60,000 bases of DNA. It comes from Liolophura sinensis. Taxonomy: Eukaryota > Mollusca > Polyplacophora > Chitonida > Chitonidae. Positions 13,101-28,200 of this stretch are shown here, piece by piece (position 1 is the stretch's first letter; each line of letters starts with the position of its first letter). The notes beneath the pieces are model-generated. The model was not told the origin of the DNA and searched no databases. It worked only from the letters and a program-made list of their open reading frames with translations. The DNA is taken from the NCBI RefSeq assembly GCF_032854445.1, contig NC_088304.1:31009732-31069731 (forward strand), given 5' to 3'. Both the position numbers and the translations under genes were made by a program.

Positions 13101-16100
13101 TGACAAGACATGCTGTATTTCACCTTAAGCATATTTCAAGTGACAAGACATGCTGTATTTCAACTAAAGCACATTTCAAGTGACACATTTTGTTTGATTC
13201 TCATTGGTCCATCAAACACATAGAGCCACTTGAAAGTTTTTTGTGAAGATTGATTACTTTCTCATCAGAAATACTGGAGTGAAGAGCATGAAAAGTATCA
13301 CTTCAGGTTAGGTCTCTATGTGCTTCTGAAGGTGCATTTTTGCATACATGTACCAAACTGAAATACACTAGAATGATCAACAAATCAGTGGGAGCTTAGA
13401 AAAACACATACTGATACATAAATCAGAGTTGAGTACACAGGACTGAGAGATACCATGCAGAGCTCAACTCAGAGTGGAGTACACAGGACTGTGAGATACC
13501 ACGCGGAGCTCAACTCAGAGTGGAGAACACAGGACTGTGAGATACCATGCAGAGCTCAACTCAGAGTGGAGTACACAGAACTGAGAGATACCGTGCAGAG
13601 CTCAACTCAGAGTGAAGTACACAGGACTGTGAGATACCAAGCAGAGCTCAACTCAGAGTGGAGTACACAGAACTGAGAGATACCATGCAGAGCTCAACTC
13701 AGAGTGGAGTACACAGGACTGTGAGATACCATGCAGAGCTCAACTCAGAGTGGAGTACACAGGACTGTGAGATACCATGCAGAGCTCAACTCAGAGTGGA
13801 GTACACAGGACTGTGATATACCATGCAGAGCTCAAATCAGAGTGGAGTACACAGAACTGAGAGATACCATGCAGAGCTCAACTCAGAGTGGAGTACACAG
13901 AACTGAGAGATACCATGCAGAGCTCAACTCAGAGTGGAGCACACAGGACTGTGAGATACCATGCAGAGCTCAACTCAGAGTGGAGTACACAGGACTGAGA
14001 GACACCATGCGGAGCTCAACTCAGCGTGGAGCACAAAGAACTGAGAGATACCATGCGGAACTCAAATCAGAGTAGAGTAGACAGAACTAAGACATACCAC
14101 GCTGAGCTCAACTCAGAGTACACAGGACTGAGAGATACCATGCAGAGCTCAACTCAGCGTGGAGTACACAGAACTGAGAGATACCACGCGGAGCTCAAAT
14201 CAGAGTGGAGTACACAGAACTGAGAGATACCATGCGGAGCTCAACTCAGAGTACACAGGACTGAGAGATACCATGCGGAGCTCAACTCAGAGTACACAGG
14301 ACTGAGAGATACCATGCAGAGCTCAACTCAGAGTGGAGTACACAGAACTGAGAGATACCATGCAGAGCTCAACTCAGCGTGGAGTACAACTCAGCATGGA
14401 GTACAAAGAACTGAGAGATACCATGCAGAGCTCAACTCAGAGTGGAGTACACAAAACTGAGAGATACCAGGCGGAGCTCAACTCAGAGTGAAGTACACAG
14501 AACTGAGAGATACCATGCGGAGCTCAACTCAGAGTGGAGTACACACAACTGAGAGATACCACGCAGAGCTCAACTCAGAGAGGAGTACACAGAACTGAGA
14601 GAAACCATGCAGAGCTCAACTCAGACAAAGCTATACCAAACCACATCTGCCCATATAAACTTTCTGACATACTTTACCATGAAGTCTCTCCAGACTAACC
14701 TGATGTCCACCACTTCCTGCCGTTAATCACGTACTCATCTCCATCACGATCTATTGAGGCCTCAATATTTGTTGCATCAGATGAAGCCACCTAGTTGAGA
14801 ACAAAAAATTTAACATGCATGTAATTAGTGCCACTGAACTAAGATGTTAATCTGTCCTCATAGAAAAGCGTTTGTCAACAGTTACAGTTACACCAGAGCA
14901 TATTATACAGTAACCTTTTACATTAAAAAAAAAAATGTCAATACTGTGCTTTTCAGCCCAGGACAAGGTACAAAACCTTCATGTAGAGATTAACCAATAC
15001 TAGTGTGGTATAAACTTATTACTTAGGCCTCAAGAAGCCTTTGGTTCCATGTATTTTCAAAGCTATGAAACCCTTTCAACAAAATTATAGTGCTTTCAAA
15101 TCGGTCAGCCGAAACCATATTATAAATTTTGACATAAATTTAAAACCTGTGGCTCTGTCATCCCGAAGCAGGATCTTATCTGTCCATCCAAGAGCGGCCG
15201 TAGCCACCTTTGTTGTTGTTCGGGTGTCCCATACCTCACCAGTACCTCCATGTTACCTGTGTCTGGGGCACTACAGTTGAACACCTGAGGAACAGGTAAA
15301 TGAATGAAGAATGACAAAGAAGCCTGTAGTACAGATTGCCACTTCTTGAAAGCCACGATTTAATAAAAATCTATTTATATGTTTGATAGGTGACACTTCA
15401 TACACAAGAGCAAGTTTAGATAGAGATCAGACAAAAATTTCCAACAAGAATTGACGGACGTATTTAAGCCCAGTGGGCTGAACTGGGAAAATATTCAGGA
15501 AGGCACTCATATAAAGAAACGTATGAAGGGCTTAGTTCTGCTTGGTCAGTGTCTCACCTTAGTGACTTTGTCACTCACAGAGTGTACTCCAAGCAAACTG
15601 GAGTACCAAGAAAAAATCACTACTCGGGACCAGCTGCCAAACAAGCCTCTCTACTTAAAGCTGTAACTTGAGACAAAACAAACGAAAGTTGGAGTCTTAC
15701 AGGCAAATGCTGTGGTTAGGTTCTGACTGTCCATACAGTATCTCACCTCAGAGGCTATATGCGACTTCCCCATCTCCTCGCAGATAAACGCGTACTCCAA
15801 GTTCGTCAATCCCGCTCCAAACTTACTGTCCGGGTCAGTTTCGAGTGGTAGGAATAAATTCCACAGGCCTTCAGCTTTGGCCATTGCCTAAAGACAATTG
15901 ATATATTGATATATTTATTTGTGTGATACGTGTAAGTGTTAAGGCCATTCTAGAAGGGTTTAAAGTTATTGATGGAGGTAACCAGTCATGCCACTTTTGA
16001 CAAAAAACCAATTCTGACACTCTCAGAGAAAGCAGTATCAAACCCCAGGCACTGCTATAAAAAAGGCAAACAAAAATCCCAACAAACCTTGAGCTCCTCC

Positions 16101-16257
16101 ATCCTGGGATGGACAGTCCATCGCTTCTTTGGGTCACGATGATACTCCTGGAGCTCCTTCTCCAGTGGAAAGACGTGCGTCTCTATGAAGTCTCGAACCC
16201 GCCTGTGAAGGTCCTGTACTCTTGGGGATAACGACTTGACACTAATAGGCATGGCAG
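7183..16257 (-). CDS. ACAD10: ACAD10 exons 13-21: acyl-CoA dehydrogenase domain ending in SKL
   Basis: Residues about 643-1058. Landmarks in order: [12 protein letters not shown] and [11 protein letters not shown] (exon 14), [18 protein letters not shown] and CFGMTEPQ (exon 15, FAD/substrate side), [12 protein letters not shown] (exon 16), MVLVPMD (exon 17), [21 protein letters not shown] (exon 18), [11 protein letters not shown] (exon 19), a 78-bp exon 20 with [10 protein letters not shown], and [18 protein letters not shown] in exon 21. The last residues are MSKL then TAG. Exon 13 has a second in-frame acceptor 33 nt upstream (start 16290). The domain appears complete and uninterrupted. Confidence 0.94.
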
Positions 16258-19200
16258 CTGCAACAGCCAGGGAGTAAGACACTTCACATTCTGAAGAGAA
16301 TGCTTTAAAGGATACATGAAAAGATGCCAAAACAAAAAGAATGAATGAATGAATGCTTAATGTTATACTTAACAATTTTTCAGTCATATGACGGGGAGGA
16401 GCCATTAGGTGCATGTACATATACTGTGTCCTCTTGTGGCAGAGCGAGTCCATCCCACAAAAATGCTGGCCCCACAGAAGTATCATGCTGAAAACCTGTT
16501 TCTTTGCTCTAACCTCTGAGTGCTAAACGAGGCAGCAATAAGTACCATTTTTTGGTATGACCTGACCTAGATTTGATTCCAGGTCTCCAAACTCTGAGAC
16601 GGACGCTCTAACCATTAGGCCACCAAAGCCATCCATAAAACAAAGAGTATGGTTTTCAGCAAAATGAACAAAGATATGCTCAAAAAATGGAAAAATTTCT
16701 TTCATTTTTTGAAGCATGTTTTGTAACCTCATTATACCCTCTCTATTTTATACATATTTTCCCTAAATGGTTGGAAATATTCGAAATGTTCACACTGAGA
16801 ACGAGAGACCAGTTGCTATCCTCTAACCTGGCAGAAGGTCAGCAGTTTTCCATTTGTGTTACATTCCAAGTATTTCTATATGCATTCTTTAGTCGTAAAA
16901 CCCACAAATTGTTTGCACGTTGGCCTACCCTGTTAAACAGAAACCCGAAGATAAACATCAAAACTCTGACTTCTTGTTTTCCCCCACAGCCAAGTTTGGC
17001 TCGTTTGGAGATTGTCACCTCTACTCCAGGTAAGCATCGATTTCGACAAATGTTTCAGATATATGGCACAAGTAAATGCCAGAAATCATCAGTCGTTACT
17101 TACGAATGGATGGACTGGACGTGGAGAATTTCCTGGTGGTGTGCTGAGGGGGTCTCGATGAGGACACTGTAGAGTACTGGCGTGTCCCTGCAGACCCAGA
17201 CTTTGGTCTTGAGCCAGCAGCCATGGTTGGCTGGATCTTGCTCTTTGATGCAATTTCCCAGCCTGTATCTGCAACCTTCTCTGCAAACTTGCCCACGATC
17301 TCTGCATTTGGGGAACTGCCCTGGCCTGTGGGAATGGGGAAAAAAAATCTGTTGTATGAAAGCAAACCATATTATACGGTATAAAAAAAACATTTTAAGG
17401 TATCACAGAAACAATATATTTGGAGTCAAATTTGAATAAATATTTTAAGATGTCACAAATAAGCCATGTCACAACCCACAAGTTTAGAAATGGTAAACTA
17501 TTAGTCAAGCCATAAAACATAATCAAGGTAATAAATGTTTCCACAAAAAAATGTAGATTTTGTCATATTATTAAAGTGCACAAATTCCTGAGGATTTAAC
17601 TCCAATAAAATAAGAAAACCAATATTTATTCATCTGTCTGTGGTTTAACCCAGAATTAATATAAGAATTGCGTGTCATTTTATTGTGGAAGACTGGTGGT
17701 CTTGAAAAAAGCACGCTACTGACACCGAAGACTCACAAGAAATAAGAGAGAGGTTGTCAACAAAATAGACTCGGGACTGAACCTGCACAACCGTGCTCCT
17801 GGGGGGCATTGTCCAGATTACCACTAATTAGCTAAAATCCGCAAATTACAAGTCAATACAGTTCACATTGTTCCAGAAAATTTCGAATTCCTAAATCTAT
17901 GCATCCAAAGATTTCATTGGTAAAGTAAAATATGTATATTTATGTGTGAGAACACTGTACTCAATGCAATACATTCACTTCACTAATTCCTTATTGTACA
18001 TGTAAGACATCATATTGCTGGCCACCCTCAAATAAGTGAAATAGTCTTTAGTACAGCATAAAACACCGATCAAAGAAATGAACAAATTTTATGCAAAATA
18101 GATGTACGCCAACCTTTAATAAGATGATTATATAGGCTTACATTATAAGAGGAATTGGGGCCTCCGTGGCTCAGTCGGTTAAAGCGCTAGCGCAGCGTAA
18201 TGACCCAGGAGTCTCTCACCAATGCGGTCGCTGTGAGTTCAAGTCCAGCTCATGCTGGCTTCCTCTCCGGCCGTACGTGGGAAGGTCTGCCAGCAACCTG
18301 CGGATGGTCGTGGGTTTCCCCCGGGCTCTGCCCGGTTTCCACCCACCATAATGCTGACCGCCGTCGTATAAGTGAAATATTCTTGAGTACGGCGTAAAAC
18401 ACCAATCAAAAAAAAAAAAAAAAAAAAAAATATAAGAGGAATATATAGACATTTTGAATGGTAAAATGTCCCGATGTGGTGACACTGGCAAATTTGCACA
18501 GCTGACAGAGCTGGGTATAGGTCCTTCGTCATGAAATATCCCGAAGTGGTGACACTGGTAAACTTGCACAGCTGACAGAACTGGGTATAGGTCCTTCGTC
18601 ATGAAATGTCCCGAAGTGGCGACACTGGCAAACTTGCACAGCTGACAGAACTGGGTATAGGTACTTCGTCAATGGACTTTGGTCATGTGCTGTGCATGTA
18701 ACAGTGGATCTCTCTTATCCACATAGACTAGTTTATAAATATAAATGTGCAGTAACCCAAAGGGCAACTATACGTTTCATTTTTCTCATTTAAAAATGAA
18801 TTAATATGTACCTTTCAGTGTTTCTGTCATCCTGTCACACATACAACAACAACCCCAGTTACAAAGTCTTGTCCTACGTCAGCTTATCACACTACTGTAA
18901 ACCTTAGTATTACATGTGTCAAGGTAGATCCATTCTGTGAGTGGGTGTCTCACTTTGGAAATAGTAAAAGGAAACTTATTTCTGCTTCACAAACTTTTAC
19001 CAGGATGGCACTAAAAATTTTGCTGCATTGTATTTTATTTTTTTTTACATTTTCACACCACTTTAATTTTTAAAAAAGAGAACTTAACAAAGAAGAGTTC
19101 ATAATATACAGGTATTTCACAACCCTGACACACCAATGAACAATGGAACAGGCCTCAGGTCAACCAGACCCTCAATATTCTGACCTTCATACTGGGTGAG

Positions 19201-22200
19201 GTCTATCTAAGTAGGTCACCAGCCAGTCTGAAGAAGATAACTAGGTGTACATCAATATGAAACACCATGGCTCAGGTGCCAGTTGTTCAAAACTGTGTAG
19301 CTCCATGTTCAGCTTAAATTCTTGACATTCAACACCATATCTGACAGCATCTATGGTGACGTTATCTAAAAGCTATTGTCGTGTATCATCAAATATATAT
19401 TTCATACAATTCCTCAAACAATAATTTTTAAATTTTTCTAAAGTACTATACTTTAGCCTGGTCTGACATTGCAAAAAAGACTTTTACAAAAAGACTGGTA
19501 TTACATGTAAGTTTTTTTTATGGTTTAACTTTAATACAATTTTAAACAACTGTGCCACACACACAGACTGGAAATTAAGCTGTTCTTTTTTTATTTATTT
19601 ATTTACCTGATTGGTGTTTTACACCGAACTCAAGAATATTTCACTTATACGATGGTGGCCAACACCGGGCAAAAACCCATGATCATCCCGTGTTCATGAC
19701 AGACCTTCTCATGTACAGTGATCTCTTTAGTCTCTCCACAGAATTATGCATGACACACATTAACTAAGCTATATGTATTACTTTAAAGGGTATTACATAT
19801 ACATGTAATGTAGATATGTTAATCAAATTCGGGCTACATCAGTACTTAGCTTATTATTCACAAACGTTACACATGAACAAATGTCCTCAGAGTCAGACGG
19901 ATGTTCGAAATCCTTGCATTTGAAAGTTTAATTGTAAATTCTAAATACATAAATATACCTATGCCCCTCATGTCACCAACACAAAGAAACACTGTCTGAC
20001 AAAATCCAACAGAAATATACCTATGCCCCTCGTGTCACCAACACAAAGAAACACTGTCTGACAAAATCAAACAGAATATACCTATGTCCCTCATGTCACC
20101 AACACAAAGAAACACTGTCTGACACAATCCAACAGAAATATACCTACGCCCCTCATGTCACCAACACAAAGAAACACTGTCTGACAAAATCCAACAGAAA
20201 TATACCTATGCCCCTCGTGTCACCAACACAAAGAAACACTGTCTGACAAAATCAAACAGAAATATACCTATGCCCCTCGTGTCAACAACACAAAGAAACA
20301 CTGTCTGACAAAATCAAACAGAAATTTACCTATGCCTCTCATGTCACCAACACAAAGAAACACTGTCTGACACAATCAAACAGAAATATACCTATGCCCC
20401 TCGTGTCACCAACACAAAGAAACACTGTCTGACAAAATAAAACAGAAATATACCTACACCCCTCATGTCACCAACACAAAGAAACACTGTCTGACAAAAT
20501 CAAACAGAAATATACCTATGCCCCTCGTGTCACCAACACAAAGAAACACTGTCTGACAAAATCAAACAGAAATATACCTATGCCCCTCGTGTCACCAACA
20601 CAAAGAAACACTGTCTGACAAAATCAAACAGAAATATACCTATGCCCCTCATGTCACCAACACAAAGAAACACTGTCTGACAAAATCAAACAGAAATATA
20701 CCTATGCCCCTCGTGTCAACAACACAAAGAAACACTGTCTGACAAAATCAAACAGAAATATACCTACGCCCCTCATGTCACCAACACAAAGAAACACTGT
20801 CTGACAAAATCAAACAGAAATATACCTATGCCCCTCTTTTCACCAACACAAAGAAACACTATCTGACAAAATCAAACAGAAATATACCTATGCCCCTCGT
20901 GTCAACAACACAAAGAAACACTGTCTGACAAAATCAAACAGAAATATACCTATGCCCCTCGTGTCACCAACACAAAGAAACACTGTCTGACACAATCAAA
21001 CAGAAATATACCTACGGCCCTCATGTCACCAACACAAAGAAACACTGTCTGACAAAATCAAACAGAAATATACCTATGCCCCTCTTTTCACCAACACAAA
21101 GAAACACTGTCTGACAAAATCAAACAGAAATATACCTATGCCCCTCATGTCACCAACACAAAGAAACACTGTCTGACAAAATCAAACAGATATATGCCTA
21201 TGCCCCTCGTGTCACCAACACAAAGGAACACTGTCTGACAAAATCAAACAGAAATATACCTATGCCCCTCATGTCACCAACACAAAGAAACACTGTCTGA
21301 CAAAATCCAACAGAAATATACCTATGCCCCTCATGTCACCAACACAAAGGAACACTGTCTGACAAAATCAAACAAGAAATATACCTATGCCCCTCATGTC
21401 ACCAACACAAAGAAACACTGTCTGACAAAATCAAACAGAAATATACCTATGCCCCTCATGTCACCAACACAAAGAAACACTGTCTGACAAAATCAAACAG
21501 AAATATACCTATGCCCCTCATGTCACCAACACAAAGAAACACTGTCTGACAAAATCAAACAGAAATATACCTACGGCCCTCATGTCACCAACACAAAGAA
21601 ACACTGTCTGACAAAATCAAACAGAAATATACCTATGCCCCTCATTTCACCAACACAAAGAAACACTGTCTGACAAAATCAAACAGAAATATACCTATGC
21701 CCCTCGTTTCACCAACACAAAGAAACACTGTCTGACAAAATCAAACAGAAATATACCTATGCCCCTCATGTCACCAACACAAAGAAACACTGTCTGACAA
21801 AATCAAACAGAAATATGCCTATGCCCCTCGTGTCACCAACACAAAGGAACACTGTCTGACAAAATCAAACAGAAATATACCTATGCCCCTCATGTCACCA
21901 ACACAAAGAAACACTGTCTGACAAAATCAAACAGAAATATACCTATGCCCCTCATGTCACCAACACAAAGGAACACTGTCTGACAAAATCAAACAAGAAA
22001 TATACCTATGCCCCTCATGTCACCAACACAAAGAAACACTGTCTGACAAAATCAAACAGAAATATACCTATGCCCCTCATGTCACCAACACAAAGAAACA
22101 CTGTCTGACAAAATCAAACAGAAATATACCTATGCCCCTCATGTCACCAACACAAAGAAACACTGTCTGACAAAATCAAACAGAAATATACCTACGGCCC

Positions 22201-25200
22201 TCATGTCACCAACACAAAGAAACACTGTCTGACAAAATCAAACAGAAATATACCTATGCCCCTCATTTCACCAACACAAAGAAACACTGTCTGACAAAAT
22301 CAAACAGAAATATACCTATGCCCCTCGTTTCACCAACACAAAGAAACACTGTCTGACAAAATCAAACAGAAATATGCCTATGCCCCTCGTGTCACCAACA
22401 CAAAGGAACACTGTCTGACAAAATCAAACAGAAATATACCTATGCCCCTCATGTCACCAACACAAAGAAACACTGTCTGACAAAATCAAACAGAAATATA
22501 CCTATGCCCCTCATGTCACCAACACAAAGGAACACTGTCTGACAAAATCAAACAAGAAATATACCTATGCCCCTCATGTCACCAACACAAAGGAACACTG
22601 TCTGACAAAATCAAACAGAAATATACCTACGCCCCTCGTGTCACCAACACAAAGAAACACTGTCTGACAAAATCAAACAGAAATATACCTATGCCCCTCA
22701 TGTCACCAACACAAAGGAACACTGTCTGACAAAATCAAACAGAAATATACCTATGCTCCTCGTGTCAACAACACAAAGAAACACTGTCTGACAAAATCCA
22801 ACAGAAATATACCTATGCCCCTCGTGTCACCAACAGAAAGAAACACTGTCTGACAAAATCAAACAGAAATATACCTATGCCCCTCATGTCACCAACACAA
22901 AGGAACACTGTCTGACAAAATCAAACAAGAAATATACCTATGCCCCTTATGTCACCAACACAAAGGAACACTGTCTGACAAAATCAAACAGAAATATACC
23001 TAAGCCCCTCGTGTCACCAACACAAAGAAACACTGTCTGACAAAATCAAACAGAAATATACCTATGCCCCTCGTGTCACCAACACAAAGAAACACTGTCT
23101 GACAAAATCCAACAGAAATATACCTATGCCCCTCATGTCACCAACACAAAGAAACACTGTCTGACAAAATCAAACAGAAATATGCCTATGCCCCTCGTGT
23201 CATCAACAGAAAGAAACACTGTCTGACAAAATCAAACAGAAATATGCCTATGCCCCTCGTGTCACCAACAGAAAGAAACACCATCTGACAAAATCAAACA
23301 GAAATATGCCTATGCCCCTCGTGTCACCAACACAAAGAAACACTGTCTGACAAAATCAAACAGAAATATGCCTATGCCCCTCGTGTCACCAACACAAAGA
23401 AACACTGTCTGACAAAATCAAACAGAAATATACCTATGCCCCTCGTGTCACCAACGTAAAGAAACACTGTCTGACAAAATCAAACAGAAATATACCTACA
23501 CCCCTCATGTCACCAACACAAAGAAACACTGTCTGACAAAATCAAACAGAAATATACCTACACCCCTCATGTCACCAACACAAAGAAACACTGTCTGACA
23601 AAATCAAACAGAAATATACCTATGCCCCTCGTGTCACCAACACAAAGAAACACTGTCTGACAAAATCCAACAGAAATATACCTAAGCCCCTCGTGTCACC
23701 AACACAAAGAAACACTGTCTGACAAAATCAAACAGAAATATACCTATGCCCCTCGTGTCACCAACACAAAGAAACACTGTCTGACAAAATCCAACAGAAA
23801 TATACCTATGCCCCTCATGTCACCAACACAAAGAAACACTGTCTGACAAAATCCAACAGAAATATACCTATGCCCCTCATGTCACCAACACAAAGAAACA
23901 CTGTCTGACAAAATCAAACAGAAATATGCCTATGCCCCTCGTGTCACCAACAGAAAGAAACACTGTCTGACAAAATCAAACAGAAATATGCCTATGCCCC
24001 TCGTGTCACCAACAGAAAGAAACACCATCTGACAAAATCAAACAGAAATATGCCTATGCCCCTCGTGTCACCAACACAAAGAAACACTGTCTGACAAAAT
24101 CAAACAGAAATATACCTATGCCCCTCGTGTCACCAACGTAAAGAAACACTGTCTGACAAAATCAAACAGAAATATACCTACACCCCTCATGTCACCAACA
24201 CAAAGAAACACTGTCTGACAAAATCAAACAGAAATATACCTACACCCCTCATGTCACCAACACAAAGAAACACTGTCTGACAAAATCAAACAGAAATATA
24301 CCTATGCCCCTCGTGTCACCAACACAAAGAAACACTGACAAAATCAAACAGAAATGCACCTCGATATTTGCCAAGAGAAACATGAAGGGGTCTGAGGCAT
24401 AAAGATTTTATCTATTTATTTTCTTGGGTGATTTTTACGTTGTACTCGAGAATATTTCACTTATATGATGGTGACCGCATTATAGTGGGAGGAAAGCAGG
24501 CAGAGCATTGGGGAAAACCCATGACCATCTGCAGATTGCTGACAGACCATCCCAAGTACGAACAGAGAGGAAATCCTACATGACTTGCACTTGAACTCGC
24601 AGTGAATGCATCTTGATTGGTTCCTGGTCCATTTTGCTGTGCTAGCGTGCTTAACAACTCGGCCACAGAGGTTCCTCAGGGTATAATTACTAAATTTATC
24701 AGTTTAATTAAGGGCTATGTTAATATTTAACAGACAACCATTGCCTACACGAAGATGTATAAAGACTCACCTGATATTGCTCTTTTATAAACACCTTGTA
24801 GAATAGCTGCCAGTCGGAACAAGACAAAGGCCACGTAGAAGTCCCAGTTATCCAGGGTTGATATGTTCATGCGCCGACAGTACTCAGCCACAAACTCCTC
24901 CACCTTCGGCAGACCTGGGTATTTCTTTGGATCCCAATGTGCTGAAATTAAAACAATGTATTTTCCAATATGTTGGAGAAAAAGACATATACTTGGCACT
25001 TAGGGTTTTCTTTATCTATGAAAGGAATGAAAAATGAAAAAAATGGATGTGGACGCAATCTACTAATGTACGTACATGCCCCAAAAGGGGAGTCTGGAGG
25101 CAAATAATATCCCACGCAGCAAACGGCCAGATCTGTGAGAGGGTCCCCCAGTGTTGACAGTTCCCAGTCCAGTACAGCCCGTACCTCACTACTGTCTGGG

Positions 25201-28200
25201 GCATATATCAAATTGTCCAGTCTGTCAATGATAAACCACTGCAGAAAATCAAAACTGACAAAAAAATGTACGTACTACAATGGCAAATACTTGACAGAGT
25301 TCATCAGTGGTATAATGGTGATCAGATTCACTCCTGGAGAAAAGCTGAAACTTGGTCGTGGGTTTCCCCCGGGTTGTCTGGTTTCCTCCCTCCGTAATGC
25401 TGGCTGCCGTCATATAAGTGAAATGTTCTTGAGTATGACACTCACCAAATAAATAAATAAATAAATAAATAAAAATTGGATATAAATTTATTACAGTGGA
25501 TTGTTTACAATGACAGAGTGAAATTTATCTGTTGTGTGCAGCTTCTAAATTCCTTTCTTCAAGGGTTCATTAAAATATTGAAAAAAAAACATATTGGTTA
25601 AAACACAACAATATATGGCTTCTCATCACTACATGTACATGTAAGTTATAGCCAGTCCATTATCAGCTTATCCAAGATTCCAGCACAATTACCAGTACAC
25701 TGACGTCACGGAACCACACACTGACCAAAAGGATTATGGTTTGAAATCGACCAAAATCTGACTTGGCCAGTATTGAAAAGCCTTTTAAATTGTCAGTTAT
25801 CTCAAAAACATGCCATTTCAGAGGCATGAATGAATGGAATCATGGGGTTTTATGTCATACTTAACAATTTTTCAGTCATATGACGACGAGGAGTCATTAG
25901 ATGAGTGTACATATATTGTGTCTTCTTGTGGCAGGGCGAGTCCATGACGTCAAAATGCTGCCACCACCAAAGTATCATGTCAAAGGCACCAGACATGACA
26001 CCCCAACCAGTCACATAATACTGACATCAGTTCAACCAGTCCTGTTTCCTTGCTCTAACCTTTCAGCGCTGAGCACCAAGTTCTACTGATTTTAGAAAGG
26101 GGTTTTGAGGTTTGTTTGGAACATGGGATGATATTTTACTGGAACATTGTAAATTTCAGCCCCAAAAGTAATATTTTGTGACATTTATTTGCCTCTAAAA
26201 AGGCACATTTGTGGGCGATATAAGTGGATCATTTCGGGTATATGAAAGGTGTTGATTGTAGTCTGGTTTATCAGTGGGCTAAACCAGTGCCTGGATTTAC
26301 TCATTATCATTGACTAGAAACGTAGAGCTGGTGTTTGCGATTGCAAGCAACTGGGTTCAACGCAACAAAGTGTAATGCTTATGTCAAAAAGGTTAACAAC
26401 AAACTTTGTGATTGTGAGCATCTCTGACCAACTGGTTGCAAGCATGCATATAACGACGGAACTGGATAAAACTGGATGTTTTGAGTCACAGCAAAGTGGA
26501 ACACATTCAACTGTTGGAGATTGTATGCCCACGCTGATCAATTTAAACCAACGTTTGATCAGATGCTTCCAGATGTCAAGAACCCAGCTGCTCCTAACCG
26601 CAAGGATGATCTTCGCTCAGCTTTATAATAAACCTTCTAAATTTAAGTTACAGCCGAATCACAGGGAGATCAACTGGATCATCTTGGGCAATATTTTAAT
26701 CAAGTAAGATGAGCTCTCAAAAATTCTGCCAGACTTAAGAGACATGAAATAAGGTTTAGTTACTGTACCTGAAGTCACCATGGATGACCGACATGCTCTC
26801 ATGGGTTGGAAATCTCTCCGAAATCCAATCCATCAGTTTTGACATGGACGGAATATCATGAGTCTTGCTGGCTTCATATTGTTTTGCCCAGCGCGTAAAG
26901 TTCCTCTTCACATAATCGCCTTTAAGATAAAAAAGTTATACTGGCTGATGCCATTCTAACCATACAATTTTCAGTATTAACGTTCATACATGTATTTTTA
27001 AAAAGCATCTTAACAAAATATGCCCTAATATGTACAGATCAAATTTAAGATGGCTGCTACATTGGCCAAAAGGATGCTCCTTTATATTTCAGTAAACACC
27101 ATAATAGTGTAGGTATTTTAGGATTTTCATGAAAAATGTTATCCAAATGTGACTAAAATCACAGATAACTACACACACTTTTACTCCAATCATACACAGC
27201 TAAGTTGTCTACTTACTACTTCTGTTGAATGGCTTCACAAATCTAATACAGATGGCTAATTAAAACTTCTCACCTTGCTTCCCATAACTCTCTAACCCAG
27301 CTGCCTTAATGTCCACTGAGTGTATTTTGGCCAGTACTTCGCACATGGCTGACACAATTTCCGATCTCCGAGCAGCGCTGGCACCTCCCATGTCCAGGTC
27401 TGTGTAGACATTACCTGGGACATGATCCATCACGTAGAATGGGGTTCCGATCACACTGAAATTGAACGTTGCAGAAGGAGAAAAACTAGTTTAGTGCCAG
27501 TAGGTATTACAAAGAAAAGCATATAAAAAGGAAAGAAGTACATGTATAATCACTTTGTGCATAGAGAACAGGTAGAACAGCAATTGTGACATATAAAACA
27601 CAAACTCACAAACACAAGTTGTATGTTTGTTTGTTAATAAACCTGAGATTGTAGCTGTTTCGTGTGTCTTGGGGTGGCCAAATGTGCCTGTGTTTGTGCC
27701 ACATTTGAGAAACCGAAAACACAGTCGCATCACTCAAACTCCAAAACATCTGGCTAAAATGTTTGGGTGATGTCAGCTGAAAAAGCTGAGTTCTTGGGTT
27801 ATATAAATAACCTGCTCCTCATTAGCTGGAGGCACTTATAATTTTCTCAATGTGCAAGATTTTACTTACTTTGAACTGAGATATCTTGGTTAGGCCACAT
27901 CGAAAAAAAAAAAAAAATAAAAAGTTGAACTTTTTAAACTTTATGCGGGATTCTTCATCGATGCATATATAGATTTGGTCTAGACTTGCCATTTCTTTTA
28001 AAGAATTACTCTGATACCTATCATGAAAGAAAGCATAAATGGCACACTTTCTCAAAGGGAAATCACAGGGAAAGGGCAGGCACAGGGAAACCACCAGACT
28101 TATGGCTTAGCTTATCTCAGATCTTCACAAAGGCTGAGCACTTCAGGCACAGGCAAATCACCAGAATTATGGCTTAGCTCACCTTGGATCTTCACAAAGG

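Noticed and set aside
16687-17172. 161-codon plus-strand ORF
   Set aside because: It runs antisense through ACAD10 exon 12 and its flank; no motif, and it begins in SINE-B-adjacent sequence.
18157-18240. tRNA gene
   Set aside because: A- and B-box-like motifs are present but no cloverleaf with acceptor stem, and the segment is the head of a multi-copy SINE.
19955-24360. CRISPR-like regular repeats
   Set aside because: Units are contiguous tandem copies without unique spacers, in an intron of an animal gene.
26314-26707. Overlapping ORFs on both strands (110 and 75 codons)
   Set aside because: No domain and no splice signals; they lie between ACAD10 exons 9 and 10 in sequence next to a SINE fragment.
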